The notes under the pieces are model-generated. The model was not told where the DNA came from. It made no database searches and saw only the letters and a program-made list of their open reading frames with translations. DNA of 64,000 bases from contig CBDHES010000002.1 of NCBI GenBank assembly GCA_965262175.1, positions 2,356,001 to 2,420,000 on the forward strand, in the 5' to 3' direction. Source of the DNA: CADEDH01 sp965262175. Lineage in GTDB: Bacteria; Actinomycetota; Acidimicrobiia; Acidimicrobiales; SZUA-35. This document shows, one piece after another, positions 1 through 7,046 of this stretch. Each line of letters starts with the position of its first letter. The stretch's first letter is position 1. Made by a program: the position numbers and the translations under genes.

Positions 1-974
1 ACTTTGCCGCAGTAGCGGTTGGTGTCGATGCCTTCGTGGGCACGTGCGAGCGAAGTGAAGTCGATCGTGGTGTCGATGCCGGTGGCGTAGTCGTTGTGTT
101 CGACGTGTCGGACGATCTGTTGCAGCGTCGTGGCGCTGTTCTCTGCGTTGAGTGTCTCGGACGAGAAGCGGCGGACCGACGGGCGGGCGAGCGCGGCAGC
201 GACGGCGAGCGCGGGTCCGTCGTCGCCGCTGCTGGCGGCAAGCGATCCCGCGATGCAGATCCGGCCGCCCTTGGCCCGCATTCGCAGGTCGTCGCGGATG
301 GTGGTCGAGCTGGTCACGGTGTCGATGATGCCCGTGGCGCCTTTCGGCCAGATGTCGCGGACCTGATCGCTGACCTCACCGTCGGCGACGATGACGTGTT
401 CGAAGCCGGCGTCACGCAAGATGTCGGCTTTGTGGGGTGAGCGGGTAACGCCGATCGTCGAACCGCCGACGGCGCCGACGATCTGGTTGACGGCCCGGCC
501 GAGCGCCGAAGCTGCTGGTCGCATGACAATGCGGGGCTCCGTCGTCGTGTCGATCCGGAGCCCTCGGTGGAGGCATCCCCAAGCGGTGAGGAACGTCTCG
601 GGAGTGGCGGCGAGCTCGACCCAGGGCAGCGACGTATCGAGCGGGACGACCGCGGCGCGGGGAACGACCGTTTGCTCGGCGTAGGAGCCGTCGTAGGCGC
701 GACCCATGCCGTTCATGAACGCGGCGACGGTTTGGCCGGGAGAGAGGTCGGTGCCCGGCGCAGACCGGACCGTGCCGACGCACTCGATACCCAGGATTCG
801 AGGGAAGGCGACAGCATCGCCGGATCCACCAGCGCGAGTGACTGCCTCGGCTCGGTTGAGACCGAATGCCTCGATGTCGATGTGGACCTGTCCATCGGTC
901 GGCCTGGGCTCTGGTCGCTCGGTCAGCCGCAGTGTCTCAGGCGGTCCGGGTTGCTCGACGACCCACGCCTTCAC
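1..974 (-). CDS. Zinc-type alcohol dehydrogenase / quinone oxidoreductase (3' end outside window)
   Basis: Medium-chain dehydrogenase/reductase that would reduce a quinone or enone with NAD(P)H in the cytoplasm. Reading from GTG at 974 gives an N-terminal GroES-like half (MKAWVVEQPG start, then LGIECVGTV and the PGQTVAAF loop) followed by the Rossmann half with an ALGRAVNQIVGAVGG nucleotide-binding turn and IDTVTSS. The frame stays open to base 1, so the C-terminus is missing because of the window edge, not a mutation. The GTG overlaps the stop of the upstream membrane-protein gene as GTGA, which indicates translational coupling. The operon is probably repressed by the divergent TetR gene through the palindrome at 1236-1269. 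The substrate cannot be told from sequence. Confidence 0.8.
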   Translation of the reverse strand, partial: MKAWVVEQPGPPETLRLTERPEPRPTDGQVHIDIEAFGLNRAEAVTRAGGSGDAVAFPRILGIECVGTVRSAPGTDLSPGQTVAAFMNGMGRAYDGSYAEQTVVPRAAVVPLDTSLPWVELAATPETFLTAWGCLHRGLRIDTTTEPRIVMRPAASALGRAVNQIVGAVGGSTIGVTRSPHKADILRDAGFEHVIVADGEVSDQVRDIWPKGATGIIDTVTSSTTIRDDLRMRAKGGRICIAGSLAASSGDDGPALAVAAALARPSVRRFSSETLNAENSATTLQQIVRHVEHNDYATGIDTTIDFTSLARAHEGIDTNRYCGK

Positions 975-1210
975 TGCCCGCTCCGACCAGACGGGCGGTC
1001 GAGGCCGAGGAGTGGACCAACGGTTGCGGTGAGCGCCGGCACAAGAGCGAACACCATGACCGGCACCATGATCACGGTGAGGATCAGTGTCCGAACCATG
1101 AGTGGAAGACCTGCGATCGAGGGCCCGAGCGACCAGAGCAACAGCGTGATCACCGGATAGATCGCGAGCCAGGTGAGCAGGCTTTGGCGAACGAGTCGGC
1201 CGAGATTCAT
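971..1210 (-). CDS. Small membrane protein, two TM segments
   Basis: A 79-residue protein with two hydrophobic stretches (about residues 9-29 and 38-63 with short polar turns) and a Ser/Gly/Arg tail, so probably an inner-membrane hairpin. I do not recognise a named family, though the layout resembles small DUF2798-like proteins. ATG at 1210 is preferred over the in-frame GTG at 1219 because GGAGG ends eight bases before the ATG. It overlaps the dehydrogenase start by four bases and is the first gene of that operon. The promoter on this strand is TTGTCG (1277-1272), 17 bases, TATAGT (1254-1249), lying inside the TetR palindrome. Confidence 0.6.
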   Translation of the reverse strand: MNLGRLVRQSLLTWLAIYPVITLLLWSLGPSIAGLPLMVRTLILTVIMVPVMVFALVPALTATVGPLLGLDRPSGRSGQ

Positions 1211-1235
1211 GCGCAGCACCTCCGAGATAGGCGAG

Positions 1236-1269
1236 ACAGTTCGTCTCGACTATATTCGAGACGAACTGT
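1236..1269. promoter_or_regulatory. TetR operator overlapping divergent promoter
   Basis: Perfect inverted repeat: ACAGTTCGTCTCG (1236-1248), 8-base spacer, CGAGACGAACTGT (1257-1269). It sits between the minus-strand membrane-protein/dehydrogenase operon and the plus-strand TetR gene, and covers the minus-strand -10 box TATAGT. Position and symmetry fit an autoregulatory TetR operator. The promoter assignment is read from consensus only. Confidence 0.7.
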
Positions 1270-1297
1270 TTCGACAACTGGTGTAGGCTGTGTGGTC

Positions 1298-1879
1298 GTG
1301 GCAGGAGTCAAGCGTGCAGTCGGTCGCCCCCCGGGTCCGCACGACGACACGCTGGCCAAGCTCCTGCCGGTGGCACTTCAGTTGTTCCTGACCGAAGGTG
1401 GGCAGGCGTTGACGCCCACCCGGCTGCACACCGAGAGTGGCGTGGGTAGAGCGACCATCTATCGGAATTGGCCCGAGCCGGAAGACTTGATCGAAATCAT
1501 GCTCGGCTACGCAACCGAGGCCCCGCCAGACGGCGCGTTCACCGGAGAACTCGAGCCCGACCTGCTGATTGCGGTCGACATGCTTCTCGATCGATTCGAG
1601 CACCGTCCTGCCCGCGCGTTCTTCGCGGCCTGTATCGACTACGGGCGCCGTTCCGAACGCATGGCGACGGTGGCGACGCGCTTCGTCGACGGAATCCTCG
1701 CACCGTTCCGTTCGGTGCTCGGCACGGCAGTCGAGAACGGAGAACTGTCCGGCGACGTAGACGACTTGGTTGCCGCACTCGCCGGACCGCTCATGCTCGA
1801 TCACGTGATCCTCGGCAAACACGTCTCCCGTGACCGCGGGCATCTCCTCGTGGCCGAGTTCCTCGAGCACCGACGCTGA
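1298..1879 (+). CDS. TetR/AcrR family transcriptional regulator
   Basis: A 193-residue one-component repressor. The N-terminal helix-turn-helix spans about residues 20-60 (QALTPTRLHTESGVGRATIY, then RNW), followed by an all-helical ligand-binding domain. The start is uncertain: GTG at 1298 or 1292, both just after the operator and neither with a clear ribosome binding site. It is divergent from the membrane protein/dehydrogenase operon and probably represses it and itself through the 1236-1269 palindrome. The similar element at 1937-1954 suggests it also controls the APCDD1-like/VOC pair that follows. The inducer is unknown. Confidence 0.85.
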   Translation: MAGVKRAVGRPPGPHDDTLAKLLPVALQLFLTEGGQALTPTRLHTESGVGRATIYRNWPEPEDLIEIMLGYATEAPPDGAFTGELEPDLLIAVDMLLDRFEHRPARAFFAACIDYGRRSERMATVATRFVDGILAPFRSVLGTAVENGELSGDVDDLVAALAGPLMLDHVILGKHVSRDRGHLLVAEFLEHRR

Positions 1880-1919
1880 CTGTCGGCGCAAGGTTCGGCG
1901 TCGCTCCAGCATTCGATAG

Positions 1920-1959
1920 TTGACGATACAGGTCGACTCACTTATATTGGTGAGACGAA
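1920..1959 (+). promoter_or_regulatory. Sigma-70-type promoter with operator-like repeat
   Basis: TTGACG (1920-1925), 17-base spacer, TATATT (1943-1948) is a near-consensus promoter for the gene at 2005. CTCAC (1937-1941) and GTGAG (1950-1954) flank an 8-base spacer, the same spacing as the TetR palindrome at 1236-1269, and the right arm continues as GAGACGAA in both. This suggests the same TetR protein controls both promoters. Confidence 0.6.
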
Positions 1960-2004
1960 ACGTATCGGAACTGCAGTTGCGGTTCCCCAACCAAGGAGAT
2001 CCAA

Positions 2005-2583
2005 ATGGCCGAACCCCGCACCCTCGAAGAAGTCCAGACGTTCTGTCGAGGGACCTGGACCAGCCTCAGCATCGAACTGCGTCCCACCGAAGACCGCGCT
2101 GGTACTGGTGTCATTGAGTCAACGCGGCTCACCCGCGACTTCACCTACAACGACGACGACACCTTCACCGGAATCATCACCATGTACGTCGATGACTACG
2201 GGCAGATTCCGCTGATGCAGTTCGAGTTCAAGGGTCACCTCCAGTGGGGCGACCCGCACCCGATCGCCGAAGGGGCATGGGTGATCGACTACGTGCTCGA
2301 CGACGGCTTCGGGGTGACCCCGCTCACCGATCAAGCGGCAGAGATGCTGAACGCGGCGCTACCGCCAGAGCTCGATGAGTTCGCGACCGATGTGAAGCAG
2401 GACATTCTCGGCAAGCCGTTCCCGTTGTTCGACATCGAGGGTGGCCAGATTCTCACCGACCACGACCTCATCTACTTCCACAGCGGCCTGTTGTTCATGG
2501 GTGCCAAGCATGTCGACGGCACCCCGTTCGACCTGCCCGAACGCCGCCCGCACCAACTGCAGATCCCGCTCGTCCGCGCATGA
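2005..2583 (+). CDS. APCDD1-like domain protein
   Basis: A 192-residue protein with no signal peptide or TM segment. It resembles one APCDDC repeat of animal APCDD1 (remembered alignment): GTWTSLSIELRP then LTRDFTY near the start, GVTPLTDQAAEMLNA in the middle and a DLPERRPHQLQIPLVRA-like tail that parallels the end of the animal repeat. The animal protein is a secreted beta-barrel-like Wnt inhibitor; the function of bacterial single-domain versions is unknown to me. Start is fixed by AAGGAG at 1993-1998. It overlaps the VOC gene as ATGA, so the two are probably co-translated, and both follow the TetR-like promoter element. Confidence 0.55.
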   Translation: MAEPRTLEEVQTFCRGTWTSLSIELRPTEDRAGTGVIESTRLTRDFTYNDDDTFTGIITMYVDDYGQIPLMQFEFKGHLQWGDPHPIAEGAWVIDYVLDDGFGVTPLTDQAAEMLNAALPPELDEFATDVKQDILGKPFPLFDIEGGQILTDHDLIYFHSGLLFMGAKHVDGTPFDLPERRPHQLQIPLVRA

Positions 2584-2984
2584 TCGCCAGACTGCGTCGG
2601 CTTCGCCGGCCGCGCCATGGATCAGGCAGTGACGAGCGACCGACGTTTGCTATCGGACACGTGCCGCTCGTCGCTCGAGACGTCGGCGTTCTCGCCGACT
2701 TCTACACCCGAATCGGCATGCGACGTGTGGCGCGTCTTCCCGGCGTTGCGATTCTCGAACTCCGAGGTGGCACACACCTGGCCATCAGCAACGGCGAACC
2801 CCAATCCCCGATCACGCTGGACCTCATGGTCGACGACCTCGACGCAACACATCAGATGCTCGAAGAGATCGGGAGCCAGCCCTCAACGGTTCGCCGCAGC
2901 TTCCCGCACCGGGTCTTCGACGCAGCCGACCCAGAAGGAAACCGCCTGCTCGTGCACTCCAGCCACGTCAGCGGAGTCGTCTGA
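2580..2984 (+). CDS. VOC superfamily (glyoxalase-like) protein
   Basis: 134 residues, one VOC module: a basic N-terminal extension of about 20 residues, then HVPLVARDVGVLADFYTRIG, a central LDLMVDDLDATHQML and a DPEGNRLLVHS ending. Such proteins bind a metal and act on small electrophiles, or bind drugs; a single module normally dimerises. Coupled to the APCDD1-like gene by a 4-base ATGA overlap. The substrate is not predictable. Confidence 0.75.
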   Translation: MIARLRRLRRPRHGSGSDERPTFAIGHVPLVARDVGVLADFYTRIGMRRVARLPGVAILELRGGTHLAISNGEPQSPITLDLMVDDLDATHQMLEEIGSQPSTVRRSFPHRVFDAADPEGNRLLVHSSHVSGVV

Positions 2985-2999
2985 GCGCAGGACCGTAGA

Positions 3000-3330
3000 T
3001 CAGTGCCTGGCGAACGTCGCCTGGTTGGCCAGGATCTCCTCGATGTTGGCTTCGGCCCAGGCGCGGAGCCCGGCGAGGGGCTCGATGGGTGAGGTGCCGA
3101 GTTTGGCGACTTCGTTCTCGGTGCGCGGTGGGATCTCGGGATAGATCTCGCGAGCTACGAAGCCGGCTGATCGCAGATCACGCAGCTCTTGGTGGGCGAC
3201 AGCGGTGGGTTCGCTGTGCGAGCGCTCCGATGACCAGGTTGGACCAGCGCCCGGAGATCAGGTCGAGGACCGTGCGTGTCGGGCACGACGCCGACTCCGG
3301 CGAATCATAGCCCTTGTGCGATGATCGCAA
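3000..3330 (-). pseudogene. Decayed HxlR-family regulator
   Basis: Two pieces of an HxlR winged-helix regulator lie in different frames. The N-terminal piece (TTG at 3330) reads SCPTRTVLDLISGRWSNLVI then GALAQRTHR. The C-terminal piece reads ELRDLRSAGFVAREIYPEIP then PRTENEVAKLG and ends at a TGA at 3000-3002. The segment between them, roughly 20 residues that normally carry the recognition helix, is missing and the frame changes, so a working DNA-binding protein is unlikely. TGCGATGATCGCA (3317-3329), symmetric around one base, overlaps the start and may be its old operator. Confidence 0.65.
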
Positions 3331-3460
3331 ATGTACGATCTTCACGAAGGACGGTCGGATCATCTTGCTCACGACATTCCGCAAGCAACGCAGCAACGAG
3401 CGCAAAGAGATCGAGCGAGCACGAAAGACTGCCAAGGACTGCGCCGAGCGCAATCCTTGA
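3311..3460 (+). pseudogene. Remnant of RelE/HigB-type toxin (C-terminus)
   Basis: Open frame after a TAG at 3308 reading KDGRIILLTTFRKQ followed by RSNERKEIERARKTAKDC and a stop at 3458-3460. This is the typical last third of a RelE/HigB/Gp49-like mRNA interferase; the first two thirds and any start are gone. It lies 14 bases before an XRE antitoxin gene in the usual HigB-HigA order. Truncation probably happened where the decayed HxlR gene now abuts. Confidence 0.6.
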
Positions 3461-3474
3461 GAAAGGGAACGACG

Positions 3475-3795
3475 ATGGCCAACTACTCCCGATGGGAAGA
3501 TATCAAGAAGCGCAAGGGGACCCCTGACGCCGAGACGGTGGCTGGCGTCGAGCAAGACCTCGCGCTCGGTCAGCTCATCTACGACATGCGTACCGAGGCC
3601 GGTCTCAGCCAGCGAGCGCTCGCTGAGCGAATGGGAACGACTCAGTCGGTGATCTCAAGGCTCGAGGAGGGTGGCGGTGCCCGGAACCGGATCGACACGC
3701 TCGCCCGCGTTGCGACTGCACTTGGCCGGCACCTGGTGGTGTCGTTCCCGAGTGAGGTTCCTGCGAACCTCGAAGACGCCGTCCAGGTCGCCTGA
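3475..3795 (+). CDS. XRE-family antitoxin (HigA-like), orphan
   Basis: 106 residues with a Cro/C1-type helix-turn-helix at about residues 35-80 (LGQLIYDMRTEAGLSQRALA, then ERMGTTQSVISRLEEGGG). Such proteins neutralise a RelE/HigB toxin and repress the operon. A GAGAAAGGGA element precedes the ATG. The gene looks intact although its toxin partner upstream is only a C-terminal remnant, so it may now act only as a small DNA-binding protein. Location close to the tRNA scar fits a mobile-element cargo. Confidence 0.75.
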   Translation: MANYSRWEDIKKRKGTPDAETVAGVEQDLALGQLIYDMRTEAGLSQRALAERMGTTQSVISRLEEGGGARNRIDTLARVATALGRHLVVSFPSEVPANLEDAVQVA

Positions 3796-3925
3796 GCATG
3801 TACCAGCCATGTACCTGAGTGGCGGGAAACCACGGGGAATAGAGGGGACCCACCGGTCCGGCGAACCCGCAGAAGCTCAAGGAAATCGGCGCTGCCGGGG
3901 CCTTCCTGATCGCTAGGCCATAGGT

Positions 3926-3970
3926 CTCATAACCCGAAGGTCGCAGGTTCAAATCCTGCCCCCGCCACCA
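3926..3970 (+). pseudogene. 3' fragment of tRNA-Met (CAU): attachment-site scar
   Basis: Sequence from the anticodon loop CTCATAA (anticodon CAT at 3928-3930) through a T-arm GCAGGTTCAAATCCTGC and acceptor strand CCCCGCC to an encoded CCA end at 3970. The 5' half (acceptor, D-arm, and the matching anticodon-stem strand) is absent, so this is not a functional tRNA. A fragment starting in the anticodon loop and followed by a native-looking terminator is the normal signature of the distal end of an element integrated into a tRNA 3' end. If so, the element lies to the left (lower coordinates) and the rebuilt tRNA is outside the window. Confidence 0.75.
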
Positions 3971-3974
3971 CACG

Positions 3975-4013
3975 ACAGGCCCTGGCCTCAGCAATGCTGA
4001 GGCCAGGGCCTGT
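3975..4013. terminator. Strong hairpin after tRNA fragment
   Basis: Perfect 18-base-pair stem (3975-3992 with 3996-4013) and a 3-base loop AAT, immediately after the tRNA CCA end. There is no long T-run. It is probably the original transcription terminator of the tRNA-Met gene. Confidence 0.7.
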
Positions 4014-4167
4014 GTCGTTCTCCGGCGATCGACGTAGCGGACAGGTAACACTCGCTAAAGCGTGGACCTGCTCGAGCGCCTCACGGCATCGAGATCGTCG
4101 TCGGTTCCTCACCTTGGTGTGTAGAAGAAGCCGCGCCCGGCTTTGACTTCCTTGCCCGGGGGAGAGG

Positions 4168-5312
4168 TCACAGCGTTCTTCCAGGCTGGTCAGGATCTCC
4201 TTCGCGTTCAGCGAGACGAAGGGCAGCCATGGCCTCGGCGAGGCTCTTGTAGCGGGGCGAGGAGGGGTGGGTGATGATGTTGTCTGGGCGTACGTCACCG
4301 GGCAGGCCGCCGGGGCAGGTGACGGTGAGCGTGTCACCGATGTGCTCGATCGTGGTCGGCTGGGTGCTGAGCGAGTCCCGGTGGGTGACGCCGTTGACCA
4401 TGGCTTCGCGGGCTGCTCGGGGTGGGATGGCACGCCGCTGTGCTTGGGCCAGGCCGTCGCCGGCGTGCACGACTCGATTCGCCGTCCGGATGGCCTGGTC
4501 GGCGTCAAAGACCTGTTCGAGGAGTGAGCGGGTGCTGCGAACGCGGTTGGTCGAGTCGGCGCCGGGAGCGTCGCGCCGGATGTAGTCGATGCCGTAGTCC
4601 GGGGTCCCGACGAACAGGAGCGAACCGGCGTTGGTGAGCGTTCCGTTGGCGTCGGAGACGACGTTGAGGCGCCGGAGGAGGTCGTGGTCGGTGGCGGCGA
4701 CGAGATCGGCCGCATGCTGGTCACCGGCGTCGGCCGCCTCGCGAAGGAACCTGCGGGCCATCTCGACCGCTGTTGGGTCGATGTCGTCGAGGTGGTGGCC
4801 ACTTGGGAGGGCCGACCAGTCGACGCCGGTGCGGTGGAGGCGTCCGGCGTGCCAGGTCGAGGGGTCGACCTCGACGCAGTTGTCGTCGACGCGCCAGGAG
4901 ATCCGGCCGTTGGTGCTGGCGATTGGCTCGATCGCGTCGCGGGTGGTGAGGACGAGCACCCGGGTGCCGTCGAGGTCGACGGGTTGGGCGTCGATCGTGA
5001 GGCGTCGGTTGGTCAGCTCGTAGACCCGGTGGCGAAGCCATTGCGGGCCGAGGTCGGTGCCGATTCGCTGGCCGTCGTCGGCGACGCCGAGGATGATCGC
5101 ACCGCCCCCGGGTGTGTTGGCGAGACAGGCGAGCTCGTCGGCCAGGTATCTCGCCGCGGGATCGTTCTGCTCGCTCCCGGGGAGCACCGCGCCTCCGGGG
5201 CCGCGCCGGCCGGGCTCCTCCTTGCAGTCGACCTGTAGGGTTTCGATCTCGCTGGGCTTGTCGCCGTCGGCGAGGCGCTGGTCCAGGCGCGGACGGTGTC
5301 GAGCCTTTGCAT
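4168..5312 (-). pseudogene. AlbA/Schlafen-type ATP-binding protein, damaged at both ends
   Basis: The body (ATG-like start at 5187 inward) is a clear AlbA_2 domain protein: YLADELACLANTPGGGAIIL then GVADDGQ, and an HSP90-like-ATPase-type C-terminal part with AAREAMVNGVTHRD and ITHPSSPRYKSLAEAMAALR. Homologous N-terminal residues (LADGDKPSEIETLQVDCKEE) lie upstream in the same frame without a start codon; the nearest ATG (5312, MQRLDTVRAW) is one frame off, so a single-base slip is likely near 5280. After LAEREG the protein ends in ten unrelated residues, losing the winged-helix tail. These proteins are usually nucleic-acid-associated regulators. Divergent from the methyltransferase. Confidence 0.6.
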
Positions 5313-5330
5313 TCGGCCGAGGGAGATCTG

Positions 5331-6092
5331 ATGGCAGGCACCGGTAGGGGCGGCGAGTTCTACGATGCCGACGGTGTGCGCGATGCGTACCTGCGTCACC
5401 GGCACGACGGGGTGCGGAGCCCGAACACCGTGATGGAAGGGCCGGCCTTCATCGATGCACTGGGATCGTTGACCGGCTCCCGGGTTTTGGATCTCGGGTG
5501 TGGGGATGGATCGACCGCGGGGCTGATCCTGGCTAAGGGCGCCGCCTCGTACGTGGGGTTGGACAGCTCAGCAGGGATGATCGACTGTGCCCGTCGTGGC
5601 TGGGTCGATGATCGGGTGCGCTTCATTCACGGTGACATCGAGGAGTTCGACCTCGGAGTCGGCGAGTTCGACGTGGTGGTCTCACGGATGGCGTTGCACC
5701 ACGTCGAGCAGCTCGATGCCGCGTTCGACCGGGTGCACCGGGCGCTGAACGAGGGCGGACGGCTGGTGTTCTCCGTGGTGCATCCGGTGATCACCAGTCA
5801 CGACCACACGGGCGATGGTCCTCGGACCTCATGGGTGGTGGATGGCTACTTCGATCGGGGTCCGAGGGAACGGGCGTGGTTCGGGTCGACGGTGGTGTGG
5901 CAGCACCGCACGGTCGAGGACTACGTCCGCTTGGTCACCGACCACGGGTTCCGGTTGGATGTGCTGAGCGAGTGCGAGCCGAGCCCCGAGCTGCTTGCCG
6001 GAGACACCGACGAGCTGACCCGGCGGCGTCGGGTGCCGTTGATGCTGCTGATTGGCGCCACCTGGCGAAGCTCATCTTCGGTCGCGGATTGA
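5331..6092 (+). CDS. Class I SAM-dependent methyltransferase
   Basis: 253 residues. Motif I is VLDLGCGDGSTAG (about residues 48-60), with a motif II acidic VGLDSSAGMI and a later FDVVVSRMALHHVEQL, all in the Methyltransf_11/25 pattern; HLVTDHGFRLDVL-type ending. It transfers a methyl group from SAM to an unknown small molecule. Start is ATG at 5331 with GGGAG at 5321-5325. Ten bases separate it from the GNAT gene, so the two probably form a short operon. Confidence 0.8.
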   Translation: MAGTGRGGEFYDADGVRDAYLRHRHDGVRSPNTVMEGPAFIDALGSLTGSRVLDLGCGDGSTAGLILAKGAASYVGLDSSAGMIDCARRGWVDDRVRFIHGDIEEFDLGVGEFDVVVSRMALHHVEQLDAAFDRVHRALNEGGRLVFSVVHPVITSHDHTGDGPRTSWVVDGYFDRGPRERAWFGSTVVWQHRTVEDYVRLVTDHGFRLDVLSECEPSPELLAGDTDELTRRRRVPLMLLIGATWRSSSSVAD

Positions 6093-6101
6093 ACACGTCA
6101 T

Positions 6102-6911
6102 ATGTCGACCCGTGATACTGCAATGGTGGGCATCGACGAGATCGAGTTGCGGCCCGCGGTCCCGACGGACGTCGACGCCGTCGCCGACTATCACGGTCGC
6201 TGTTTCCGTAAGACGTTCGCCGTGCAGTTGGCGACCCGAGAGATCATCGGTCCTGACGTTGAGGATGTCAGAGGACAGTTTCGCGATTGGTTCGAACCCG
6301 GATCTGGGTTCGACACTTGCGTCGTCGTTGCTCATGGCGTGCCGGTTGCCCACGTCACGGTCTGGCGGAACCAGCTCGTGCACCTGTTCGTGGATCCCGG
6401 CTACCAGGGCCGGGGGCTGGGTGGGTCGTTGCTCAAGCAGGCGGAGGCGGCGTGCGCTGCGGCGGGCCACGCTGCGCTGGAACTCCACGTCAGGGTCGAG
6501 AACCGTGGGGCGATTCGGTTCTACGAACGGCATGGCTGGGCGATGACCGATCGCCTGGTGGCCACCGTCGAACACGGGATTCGCTACGACGAGCACGTCA
6601 TGACGAAACGCCTGCCGGTCCGGGACGTTCAAATCCTGCCTCTGGCCCGAGCCGAGCGGGCGTCGTTCAGGTCCGGGCCCGGGGCGAGAAGGCGTAGACG
6701 TCGAGGATCGGAGGCAGCGGCTCCGGCGCACCGGCGTCGAGCCACTCGCAGAGCTCTTCGGTCACGATCGTGCTCGTCAGGCGACCGAGCCACACCGACC
6801 GTCCCGGCCCGGGTCGGACGACCACGACGTTGGAGTAGAGGCACTCGTCCCAGACAGTCGACGATGCGGGTTCGGGCGACCGCCGAGATCGCCGCCACCT
6901 GCCCGTCATGA
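6102..6911 (+). CDS. GNAT N-acetyltransferase with aberrant C-terminal run-on
   Basis: The first 170 residues are an ordinary GNAT domain: IELRPAVPTDVDAVADYHGR, acetyl-CoA loop motif LFVDPGYQGRGLGGSLL, and AIRFYERHGWAMTD. Homologous sequence ends near YDEHVMTKRLP (about 6615). From there the frame stays open for 95 more Arg-rich residues that are antisense to a ferredoxin-like gene and look non-coding. The switch coincides with GTTCAAATCCTGCC (6627-6640), identical to the T-arm of the tRNA fragment at 3947-3960. The native 3' end was probably replaced by recombination. The acetyl acceptor is unknown. Confidence 0.6.
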   Translation: MSTRDTAMVGIDEIELRPAVPTDVDAVADYHGRCFRKTFAVQLATREIIGPDVEDVRGQFRDWFEPGSGFDTCVVVAHGVPVAHVTVWRNQLVHLFVDPGYQGRGLGGSLLKQAEAACAAAGHAALELHVRVENRGAIRFYERHGWAMTDRLVATVEHGIRYDEHVMTKRLPVRDVQILPLARAERASFRSGPGARRRRRRGSEAAAPAHRRRATRRALRSRSCSSGDRATPTVPARVGRPRRWSRGTRPRQSTMRVRATAEIAATCPS

Positions 6912-7009
6912 TCGGCCTCGGGGTGTTTGTCGGGAGAACCGCAGCAGCAACCTCGGCAGACGACGACCCGTGGCCACGTCCCGTCGGTGTTGTCGGAGGT
7001 GTCGGTCAT
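6667..7009 (-). pseudogene. (2Fe-2S) ferredoxin-like protein with one-base frameshift
   Basis: Starts at ATG 7009 with MTDTSDNTDGTWPRVVVCRG, CCCG and HPEADHDGQVAAI, then RTRIVDCL, after which the frame breaks. The continuation is one frame over: DECLYSNVVVVRPG, VWLGRLT, EELCEWLDAGAP. Removing one C from the CCC run at 6849-6851 restores a single 113-residue thioredoxin-fold ferredoxin domain with its CRGCCC and DCLxEC cysteines. This is either a genuine recent pseudogene or a sequencing/assembly error. It sits convergent to and under the GNAT run-on. Confidence 0.65.
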
Positions 7010-7046
7010 CTCAGAGCGCGCCTCCCGGAAGGCGGGAACGTTGCCG

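Noticed and set aside
3922..3970. Functional tRNA-Met
   Set aside because: The 5' acceptor strand and D-arm are absent and the 5' side of the anticodon stem does not pair with the 3' side.
3605..4051. Minus-strand frame with a WWRGQDLNLRPSGYE-like segment
   Set aside because: That peptide and its neighbour VAGAGFEPATFGL are the well-known artefact of translating a tRNA 3' end; the bases belong to the tRNA-Met fragment and its hairpin.
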